Shown: piece after piece, positions 7,401 to 12,820 of the stretch
Layout: every line of letters starts with the position of its first letter
Numbering within the stretch: the stretch's first letter is position 1
Assembly (NCBI GenBank): GCA_003159055.1
Contig: PMLH01000443.1
Coordinates: 1 to 12,820, forward strand
DNA from: Myxococcales bacterium
GTDB taxonomy: Bacteria; Myxococcota; Polyangia; Fen-1088
DNA: 12,820 nt
Reading direction: 5' to 3'
Program-made: the position numbers and the translations under genes
The notes under the pieces: model-generated
What the model was told of the DNA's origin: nothing
Database searches by the model: none
Seen by the model: only the letters and a program-made list of their open reading frames with translations

Positions 7401-7425
7401 TCTATAGATAGACTGATATCAGCTA
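7401..7425. promoter_or_regulatory. AT-rich dyad upstream of the signalling cassette
   Basis: The perfect palindrome CTGATATCAG (7413-7422) is flanked by TAG (7409-7411) and CTA (7423-7425), extending the dyad with one unpaired base. It overlaps the TAG stop of the TPR membrane protein gene. Next to it is TATAGA (minus strand, 7406-7401), a weak -10-like hexamer that would place transcription start almost at the ATG at 7392. No matching -35 is seen. The short AT-rich island is conspicuous in this GC-rich context and could be an operator/promoter for the cassette. Confidence 0.3.
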
Positions 7426-10400
7426 CTTCTTGCTGCCGCTCAGACGCGCGACTTGCTCGGTGGCTTCTGGGCGCGCGGGCGCGCCCTGGGGCGCGATTTC
7501 TAGGTATTTCTTGAACTCGGCCAGCGCTGCGGCCTTCGATCCGGTAAGCAGCTCAGATTGGGCAAGTTGGAAGCACAGGTCGGCCCGCCATGGCGAATCG
7601 TCCGGTGCCTTGGCGGCGGCTTTGCGGAAATGCTCGATCGCGGCGGACGGCTTCGCGCGATCAAGCTCCATGCGGCCAAGCCGGTAGTGCGGCTCGGGCG
7701 AATCCGGATCGATCCGAAGGGCCGCGCGCCAGGTTTCCTCGGCCTTGGCGGTTTGTCCCATCTTATCGAGGCAGAGCCCCTGCAAAATCAGCGGTTCGGG
7801 ATCGGAAGTCTTCATCTTCGCGGCTGCCTGGAAGTCCGCCAAGGCGCTTTCCAGGTCGCCCGCTCGGAAGCTGATTCGACCGCGCTCCATGCGCCCCTCA
7901 GGCAGCGAGACGGCGTTCGCATAGGTTGCAAGGGCTTCGTTGACCTTGCCAAGCTTGTCGAGCAGCCGCCCGTAGTGGAGCGAGAATTGCGGCGTGTTGC
8001 CCCAGGTGGTCGCGTGGCGATACTCGGTCAGGGCGGCGCCGGTTTCGTTGTGCGCCTCGTGCACGCGTGCCATCACGTAGGCGCCCTCCGCACTGCGCGG
8101 CGATTCGTCGAGGACGATCTTCGCCTCGCTTTGGGCCAGCTCGACCTTGCCCAGATCCAGCGCGAGCTCGGCAAGCGACAGGCGCATCGCGGGCGTCGGA
8201 TGGCCGGCCTTGATTTCCTCCTGGTAGCGGGAAACGGCCTCCGCCTTGTCGCCGAGCTTGAGCGCCACCTGCGCCAATCGCTCGCGCAGCCCAAGCGTGG
8301 TGGGCGAATCCTTGAGCGCGTTTTCGAGCGACGTCTTCGCGTCGGCGAATCTGTCTTGCGCCTCGAGCGCCGACGCAATGCCAAGGCGTGCCGCCATCGA
8401 CTTGGGGTCGGCCTGCAGGGCCTTCTCGAAGACCGCTTGCGCTTTGGCGGGCTCTTTCGCGACAATCAGGGCTTCGCCCCACGCCAGCTGCAACACCGAC
8501 GGCGGCGCGCCTGCTTCCTCGGCGGCACGCAGAACCGCAAGCGAATCTTCGGCCTTGTCCTGCTGCTGCAGGAAGGCCGCAAGGTTCAACGATGCCGGCA
8601 AGAACTTCGGGTCGCGCTTGATGGCGTCGCGATAGCCCTGCTCGGTCGCGGTCAAATCCGCAGGCTTCTTTTGCGACGCCGCAAACCCCTGCCAGAAAGG
8701 TCCGCGCGGATCGTCGGGCCGCTCTTTCGCGGCGGCACTGACCAGAGCGAGGCCCTCATTGATGTGTCCGTTCGCAATTTGCGCCCCACCCACGGCGAAC
8801 CTGCCCGCCGCGCTTGCTTCCAAACTCGGTCCCGCCGCGCGCAGTCGTTCCAGGGCTTCCTTGTGTTTGCCCTCGTACAGCAGACACTCGCCCAGCGCCA
8901 GCGAGGCGGGGACCAGACGCCTGTCGAACCCGATCGCCCGCTGGAAGGCATCGATGGCTTCCGCCGTCCGTCCGAGTTCCTGGGCAGCTTGACCAATGAG
9001 CAATTGCAGCTCGGCCAATTCAACAGGACCGGCGCCAGTCAGCTTCTGATCCGCAAGCTCGCGCCCAGCGGCCAAGCGCTTCTCCGCGGTTTCCTCCAGC
9101 CTGGCGAGACCGATCCTCGCGCCGAGGTGGCGTGGGTTTTGCGCCTGCACCGCTTCGAATTCCTTGCGTGCGTCCGCCGCGCCAAGCCCCAGCAGCGCTT
9201 TGCCCAGCAGGTAGTGCGCAACCACATCGGTCGGTTTCCCGGCGAGGTATCGGCGAAGCGCATCCGCGGCTGCGGCTGGCTTGTCCTCGGCCAGCCGCGC
9301 GAGACCCACGATCCACTGATTCTCGACCGCCGCCCGATCCGCAAGTTGTGCATCCGCATCGCGTGGTTTGCCCTTGGCAATCGTGAGCAGCGCACGCACA
9401 CGGCCAAGCGCGGGCGCCAACTTTGGAAGGCCAGAAGCGCCCTCGGTCAGTTGCTCAGCCTTGGCCAGATCCAGCGCAGCTCCTCCGTGCACCGTCTGCA
9501 CGATGAGGAGAAGCTCGGCCGCTCGCAAGCGAAGCCTGGCGCCGCTGTCCTTGTGGTCCGCCGCAGCCGCGATCAACTGTTCGGCAGCGTTTTGATAGAT
9601 CGGCAAGCTGTCTTTTCCCAATTCGGCCGCGAGCGGCTTCAGGACGGTGTCCGGGCTTGGCGCGGATCGCAACATCGGCAGGCCGACCAGCACCGCCGCG
9701 ACCGCGAGGGCAAGCCCACCCGCGGCGAAGAAGATCCACTTTGGGACGCCGGCTTTTTTTGCGACCGGACGCAGGGCTCGCGCCGCCGAGGTGCCACGGC
9801 TAACGGGCGGGGTCAGCGTCGGTAGCTCAGCGTCGACGGCAGCGGCTTCTGCCATGCCCTCGCTGGCCACGCGTGCGGATGGGAACGGGATCGCCACCGG
9901 GGATGCCGACGATGCCGCCCGCGCGTCGCCCTCCAGCTCCAAGCTGAAACCGAGGTCGAGACCGCTGCCACCTGTGCTCTTGAATTTTCCGGCGCCGCTC
10001 GTGCGCGCGGGAAGACGCTCGGGCGGAGGTTCCATGTCCAATTCGAGCGAGCTGAAGAGCGAGCTCGGCGCTGGAGCGGGCTCGGCTGGGACCAGCGGGC
10101 TCAGCGGGGGCGGCGGCGCGGGTTCTTCGCTCGCCACAGCTGTCGGCAATGGACGGGTACCAACGCGGGGAAGCGGCGGCGGCGTGGTTCCCGATGCTCG
10201 TGCAGGAATCGGCGGCGGCTTGGTTCCCGAAGCGGCGGACTTTTTCTCCGCGCCAGGCGCAGGCTCGGGTGGCTTGGCTTGCGGGGGAAGCGACGGGACC
10301 GGCGGCAGCTCTAGACTGAATGGTTCGCTCCCGCCAGGGACGTTCGAGCTGAAGGAAAGGTCAAGAGCCAATCCAAGAGGGGGCGTCTTGATCGGCGTCC

Positions 10401-10761
10401 GTTCGGGGTGTGCAATCGGAATGCTGGGGCCCGCAGGTGGCGCCTTTGCGACAGGCAGATCACCGGGCCTTGGCACGGCTTGCCGCGAAACCGGCAGGTC
10501 GCCGGGTTTCGGCACGGATTCGCGCGAGACGGGCAGGTCGCCGGGCCTGGGCACGGATTCGCGCGAGACGGGCAGGTCGCCGGGCTTGGGCAACGATTCA
10601 CGCGAGACCGGCAGATCGTCCGAGGACGGGCGGGCCGGAGGCCTCACCCTGAAGGTTGTTTTGCAGAACAGGCAGACATGGTCGAGGCCGCCCGGCGGGA
10701 TATCGCCGACCACTTGCTGTCCTTTGCGGCACTTTGGGCAGATGACCTTGAGCGACGACAC
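7423..10761 (-). CDS. Zinc-ribbon / tandem-motif / TM / TPR membrane protein
   Basis: 1112 residues from GTG at 10761, preceded by AAAGG with 7 bases spacing. The open frame reaches 10848, but that would overlap the upstream gene and the candidate promoter. Domains in order: an MJ0042-type zinc ribbon with C8-x2-C11 and C30-x2-C33; five 13-residue D-L-P-V-S-R-E-S-type repeats (49-105); a Pro/Ala-rich, probably disordered linker to about 330 with repeated F-S-L-E-L-like motifs; basic R-P-V-A-K-K; a single TM helix (about 342-365); then about 750 residues of TPR repeats to the C-terminus. The basic residues before the TM predict zinc ribbon inside, TPRs in the periplasm. This general plan (zinc finger, linker, TM) recalls myxobacterial envelope proteins such as AgmX/GltJ, but no motility-specific domain is seen. 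It lies between the permease and the cassette on the same strand, 30 bases ahead of the small helical gene, so co-transcription is possible. Confidence 0.88.
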   Translation of the reverse strand: MSSLKVICPKCRKGQQVVGDIPPGGLDHVCLFCKTTFRVRPPARPSSDDLPVSRESLPKPGDLPVSRESVPRPGDLPVSRESVPKPGDLPVSRQAVPRPGDLPVAKAPPAGPSIPIAHPERTPIKTPPLGLALDLSFSSNVPGGSEPFSLELPPVPSLPPQAKPPEPAPGAEKKSAASGTKPPPIPARASGTTPPPLPRVGTRPLPTAVASEEPAPPPPLSPLVPAEPAPAPSSLFSSLELDMEPPPERLPARTSGAGKFKSTGGSGLDLGFSLELEGDARAASSASPVAIPFPSARVASEGMAEAAAVDAELPTLTPPVSRGTSAARALRPVAKKAGVPKWIFFAAGGLALAVAAVLVGLPMLRSAPSPDTVLKPLAAELGKDSLPIYQNAAEQLIAAAADHKDSGARLRLRAAELLLIVQTVHGGAALDLAKAEQLTEGASGLPKLAPALGRVRALLTIAKGKPRDADAQLADRAAVENQWIVGLARLAEDKPAAAADALRRYLAGKPTDVVAHYLLGKALLGLGAADARKEFEAVQAQNPRHLGARIGLARLEETAEKRLAAGRELADQKLTGAGPVELAELQLLIGQAAQELGRTAEAIDAFQRAIGFDRRLVPASLALGECLLYEGKHKEALERLRAAGPSLEASAAGRFAVGGAQIANGHINEGLALVSAAAKERPDDPRGPFWQGFAASQKKPADLTATEQGYRDAIKRDPKFLPASLNLAAFLQQQDKAEDSLAVLRAAEEAGAPPSVLQLAWGEALIVAKEPAKAQAVFEKALQADPKSMAARLGIASALEAQDRFADAKTSLENALKDSPTTLGLRERLAQVALKLGDKAEAVSRYQEEIKAGHPTPAMRLSLAELALDLGKVELAQSEAKIVLDESPRSAEGAYVMARVHEAHNETGAALTEYRHATTWGNTPQFSLHYGRLLDKLGKVNEALATYANAVSLPEGRMERGRISFRAGDLESALADFQAAAKMKTSDPEPLILQGLCLDKMGQTAKAEETWRAALRIDPDSPEPHYRLGRMELDRAKPSAAIEHFRKAAAKAPDDSPWRADLCFQLAQSELLTGSKAAALAEFKKYLEIAPQGAPARPEATEQVARLSGSKK
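10447..10617 (-). repeat. 39-bp tandem repeats, about 4.4 units
   Basis: In-frame coding repeats of 39 bp starting at 10617, 10578, 10539 and 10500, with a partial unit from 10461. They encode D-L-P-V-S-R-E-S-x-P-R/K-P-G. Units two and three are nearly identical at the DNA level, indicating recent duplication or recombination; the last units have drifted (S-R-Q-A, then A-K-A). Confidence 0.9.
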
Positions 10762-10780
10762 GGCAGACCCTTTCGTGCCG

Positions 10781-10789
10781 ATTGTAACA
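10781..10789 (-). promoter_or_regulatory. Extended -10 promoter for the zinc-ribbon TPR gene
   Basis: On the minus strand TGTTACAAT (10789-10781) matches an extended -10 element, TGn followed by TACAAT (5/6 to TATAAT). No good -35 is present, which is tolerated by extended -10 promoters. Transcription would begin near 10774, giving a short leader with AAAGG before the GTG at 10761. It lies between the permease stop (10820) and that GTG. Confidence 0.4.
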
Positions 10790-10819
10790 TCGCTTGCGAC
10801 TTGCGGCGCGGGTGTCTGG

Positions 10820-12013
10820 CTAGCCGCTGTCTGATGGAGTGGCGGCAAGACGGTGGGCGATGCGTTGCTGGTAGCGGGTCTGGTACAGCTGCACGAGGGT
10901 CAGAAATAGAGTCATGACGAGCGGCCCATAGATGAGGCCCGCCATCCCGAAGCCCATGATGCCGCCGAGCAGGCTCAGGAACACCAGCAGATTGTTCATG
11001 CGCATCGACGAGCCCATGATGCGCGGCTTAACCGAGTACTCGAAGAAGAAGGACTGGCCCATGCAGAAGACAAGGAAGAGCACGGCGGCCAGGGGGCGAC
11101 CCTCGACCCACAGGTAGATGGTCGCCGGTACGACCACCGCAGCGATGCCCACCAGAGGCAGAAAGGCTGCGACGGCCATCAGGATGCCCCACAACACGGG
11201 CGAGGGTAGGCCGACGATGACCCAGGCAATCCCGGCAACCAGACCTTGCATTGCGCTCGCACTGCCGGCGCCGACCAGAATGGCTCGGCCGACTTCGCCC
11301 AACTTGTTGATGAATATTTGGTCTTCATCGTGGGTCAGCGGCGACAAGCGGTAGAGGAAGGTGCGCAGCTTCTCGCCGTGGATGAATAGGTAGAAGGTGG
11401 AAAAGAGGGTGATGACGACGTGAAGCACGGTGGACAGCAGGCTGGAAAGGAAGGCGTTGGCCCGGGTGGCCAAGTACTGCGTGATGCTGCGGCCGGTATC
11501 GAGGAGGGCTTGCTCGACCCATTCCGGGCGTACGCCGAGGCCGAGGCGCCCCGCCAGGTTGGTGATGCCGCTCATGAGTGCACCGTTGCGGCCGGCAATG
11601 GCTCGCAAGGTGAGCGAGTGCCCGGCCGAGTTCCAACTGGTGGCGGATTCGCTGATGTCGCGCAGAAGAGAGGATGCAATCAGGAACAGCGGTACGGCGC
11701 CGACCACGACCAGGGCCACGACGAGAACCCCCGAGGCGAGCACTTCCCGGTTGCCGAGCACACGACTCAGCCGTGCGTGCAGAGGGCCGAGCAGCACCAC
11801 GAACAGAATCGCGATCACCATGTCGCCGAAGAAGGGCAAAAGGATGTAGCCCACGGCAAACAACGCCAACAAGAGAAGGACGACGAAGAAGTAGGGCGCG
11901 ATGGCCTCGTTGCCAAAACGCGTCTTGGGCCCCGCGGAGTCTGCGGTCGCCGCCGCTGGGGGAGAAGTCTCGGCCGTGCCTGACCGGTCGGGCTGGTTCA
12001 TGCCGCGTACCAT
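10820..12013 (-). CDS. AI-2E family transporter (PerM-like permease)
   Basis: 397 residues from ATG at 12013; an alternative ATG at 12001 (393 residues) is equally plausible, as neither has a strong Shine-Dalgarno. After a hydrophilic N-terminus of about 40 residues come two hydrophobic helices, a further TM, a central soluble stretch (about 130-190), and a C-terminal block of TM helices. The family signature near the C-terminus is clear: V-K-P-R-I-M-G-S, then L-L-V-F-L-S-L-L-G-G-I-M-G-F-G-M-A-G-L and I-Y-G-P. Length fits the family (about 350-400). Members are inner-membrane proteins; TqsA exports AI-2 and others act as cation/proton antiporters, so the substrate here is unknown. The gene is divergent from nuoA and upstream of the zinc-ribbon TPR gene; neither neighbour specifies its role. 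Confidence 0.92.
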   Translation of the reverse strand: MVRGMNQPDRSGTAETSPPAAATADSAGPKTRFGNEAIAPYFFVVLLLLALFAVGYILLPFFGDMVIAILFVVLLGPLHARLSRVLGNREVLASGVLVVALVVVGAVPLFLIASSLLRDISESATSWNSAGHSLTLRAIAGRNGALMSGITNLAGRLGLGVRPEWVEQALLDTGRSITQYLATRANAFLSSLLSTVLHVVITLFSTFYLFIHGEKLRTFLYRLSPLTHDEDQIFINKLGEVGRAILVGAGSASAMQGLVAGIAWVIVGLPSPVLWGILMAVAAFLPLVGIAAVVVPATIYLWVEGRPLAAVLFLVFCMGQSFFFEYSVKPRIMGSSMRMNNLLVFLSLLGGIMGFGMAGLIYGPLVMTLFLTLVQLYQTRYQQRIAHRLAATPSDSG

Positions 12014-12057
12014 ACCGCGGGTTGCTACTTTCGTCGCGCCCCTATTCCCACGGGCAC

Positions 12058-12086
12058 TTGACGTTCCGGGTGCTAACGACTAGATA
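12058..12086 (+). promoter_or_regulatory. Candidate promoter of the nuo operon
   Basis: TTGACG (12058-12063; 5/6 to TTGACA), a 17-base spacer, then TAGATA (12081-12086; 3/6 to TATAAT). The -35 is good and the -10 mediocre. Predicted start near 12093, about 43 bases before the nuoA ATG. It is in the 122-base divergent gap between the permease and nuoA. Confidence 0.4.
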
Positions 12087-12090
12087 AGGG

Positions 12091-12125
12091 CGTCCGCACG
12101 GCCGCCCCAGCAAGGGCTGCGGACG
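12091..12125 (+). promoter_or_regulatory. Inverted repeat / possible hairpin in the nuoA leader
   Basis: CGTCCGCA (12091-12098) and TGCGGACG (12118-12125) are perfect 8-bp complements. Inside them GCCC (12104-12107) can pair with GGGC (12114-12117) around CCAGCAA-type loop sequence. The 3' arm ends where the GGAAGG ribosome-binding site (12125-12130) begins. It could fold in the mRNA next to the ribosome-binding site or act as a DNA operator close to the predicted start. If transcription starts near 12093, six of the eight outer pairs remain. Confidence 0.45.
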
Positions 12126-12135
12126 GAAGGTGCAC

Positions 12136-12588
12136 ATGGGTTACCAATTCGGCGCAGTGCTCGCGTTCGCGATCATGGCTATCTTGTTCGCGTTGGCGAT
12201 GCTGATCGTGGGCAGATTCCTGCGACCTCGCTTTCCCAGCGCCGACAAACTGTCGATCTACGAGTGCGGCGAGCGCCCGATCGGCTCGGCCTGGTACAAC
12301 TTCAACCCGCGCTTTTACCTCATCGCGCTGGCCTTCATCGTCTTCGAAGTCGACATCGCATTGACCTTTCCCGTGGTTGTCGTTTACGCTGCGTGGATCA
12401 AAAAAGGGACTGGGTGGGTCGCTTTTGTGGAATTAATCCTGTTTACCGCGGTGCTGCTGGTCGGCCTCGCTTGGGCGTGGGCGCACGGCGATCTGGAGTG
12501 GATCAAGAACCTGTCGCATGCGCCGGCTTCCGGCCAAGAACCGGGCGAAAACAAGACTGAAAAGCCCCCCATTTCGCTTAGCGCGTAG
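12136..12588 (+). CDS. nuoA: NADH-quinone oxidoreductase subunit A
   Basis: 150 residues from ATG at 12136, with GGAAGG five bases upstream; a GTG at 12130 is in frame but overlaps that site. NuoA is a small membrane subunit of complex I near the quinone and proton-coupling region. The diagnostic block is present: Y42[10 protein letters not shown], then [17 protein letters not shown]. Three TM helices are predicted (about 7-29, 60-84, 94-115), as expected for the family. The acidic pair in TM2 reads E71-V-D73, where many NuoA have D-V-E, and the usual F-P-W is F78-P-V. The C-terminal tail after G118-D-L-E-W-I-K is longer and hydrophilic. It is followed by nuoB after eight bases, the standard order of the nuo operon. 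Confidence 0.96.
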   Translation: MGYQFGAVLAFAIMAILFALAMLIVGRFLRPRFPSADKLSIYECGERPIGSAWYNFNPRFYLIALAFIVFEVDIALTFPVVVVYAAWIKKGTGWVAFVELILFTAVLLVGLAWAWAHGDLEWIKNLSHAPASGQEPGENKTEKPPISLSA

Positions 12589-12596
12589 GGTTGTTC

Positions 12597-12820
12597 ATGA
12601 CACAAAACGATCTGACTCAAGCTGGGCCTGGCAGTGGCGTCCTGTTCACCAATACGAGCATGCTCGATGACGCCATCAATTTGGCACGCAAGAACTCCAT
12701 TCACTACCTGCTGTTCGGGCTGGCCTGCTGCGGAATCGAGCTGATGGCCGTTGGAGCGAGCCGGCACGACATCGCGCGGTTCGGGGCCGAGGTGTTTCGT
12801 TTCAGCCCGCGGCAATGCGA
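12597..12820 (+). CDS. nuoB: NADH-quinone oxidoreductase subunit B, 3'-truncated by window
   Basis: ATG at 12597, with AGGG six bases upstream, eight bases after the nuoA stop. 74 residues are visible before the window ends. The family core is clear: Y-L-L-F-G-L-A-C44-C45[11 protein letters not shown], followed by D-I-A-R-F-G-A-E and S-P-R-Q. C44 and C45 are the tandem Cys that, with two further Cys outside the window, hold the N2 iron-sulfur cluster that passes electrons to quinone. The residue after S-P-R-Q is Cys74, where Ala or Ser is more usual. Short polar N-terminal extension before the core is normal. It should be co-transcribed with nuoA and probably further nuo genes downstream. Confidence 0.96.
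   Translation, partial: MTQNDLTQAGPGSGVLFTNTSMLDDAINLARKNSIHYLLFGLACCGIELMAVGASRHDIARFGAEVFRFSPRQC

Noticed and set aside
7558..9825. 755-codon open frame on the plus strand
   Set aside because: It is antisense to clear TPR repeats; its Arg/Gly/Leu-rich product has no domain pattern. Long antisense frames are expected opposite GC-biased codons.
9647..10834. 395-codon Gly-rich open frame on the plus strand
   Set aside because: It mirrors the Pro/Ala-rich linker and repeat region of the zinc-ribbon protein; Gly-rich antisense of Pro codons.
10762..10848. Upstream ATG start at 10848 for the zinc-ribbon TPR gene
   Set aside because: It would overlap the permease end by 29 bases and include an extended -10 element; GTG at 10761 has AAAGG at good spacing directly before the zinc ribbon.
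1..12820. Sigma-54 (-24/-12) promoters as targets of the activator
   Set aside because: Scanning by eye for TGGCAC-N5-TTGC on both strands near gene starts gave no convincing match, so the target promoters are probably elsewhere or too divergent to see.

Overview
This GC-rich window looks like chromosomal DNA of a delta-type bacterium, most plausibly a member of the Myxococcota. The basis is indirect: coding density and GC bias, Cys-rich secreted proteins with repeated G-x-x-C spacing, a zinc-ribbon/tandem-motif/TM/TPR protein, a sigma-54 activator, and a nuoA-nuoB start whose NuoA ends in a G-D-L-E-W-I-K segment. No rRNA, tRNA, IS element or CRISPR array is visible, and no stretch above 300 bases lacks a gene.

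Layout. (1) 1-2271 encodes envelope proteins that I cannot assign a function: the 3' part of a Cys-rich secreted protein (+), a probable lipoprotein (-), and a divergent Cys-rich exported protein (+) with a recognisable sigma-70-type promoter. The last gene has clearly lower GC than its neighbours. (2) 2336-7392 (-) is a tight cassette of four genes: a 111-aa all-helical protein with an R-H-D-L-V-K-R helix, a receiver-AAA+-Fis sigma-54 activator whose receiver carries a Cys-rich insertion, a TPR protein ending in a histidine-kinase-type ATPase domain, and a stand-alone atypical receiver. The genes are joined by a 3-bp gap, an ATGA overlap and a GTGA overlap. (3) 7423-10761 (-) encodes a large one-pass membrane protein: cytoplasmic zinc ribbon, five 13-residue tandem repeats, a Pro-rich linker with short F-S-L-E-L-type motifs, one TM segment, and about 750 residues of TPR repeats. 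(4) 10820-12013 (-) encodes an AI-2E family permease. (5) 12136-12820 (+) begins a complex I operon, nuoA followed by a truncated nuoB, with a candidate promoter and an inverted repeat next to the nuoA ribosome-binding site.

The most interesting part is the cassette at 2336-7392. It looks like a complete but non-canonical phosphorelay: a kinase-type ATPase fused to an exported-looking TPR domain, a candidate separate phosphotransfer helix, two related receivers with the same enlarged loop, and a sigma-54 output. As given, the kinase gene is broken at a run of nine G (minus strand; 3191-3199). Removing one G restores a good ATPase domain. With nine G, the frame instead runs through an Arg-rich nonsense stretch and rejoins the next gene as a 1003-residue fusion. 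This may be a sequencing error, a real mutation, or a contingency tract that can switch.

All family assignments come from motifs read by eye; no database search was run.
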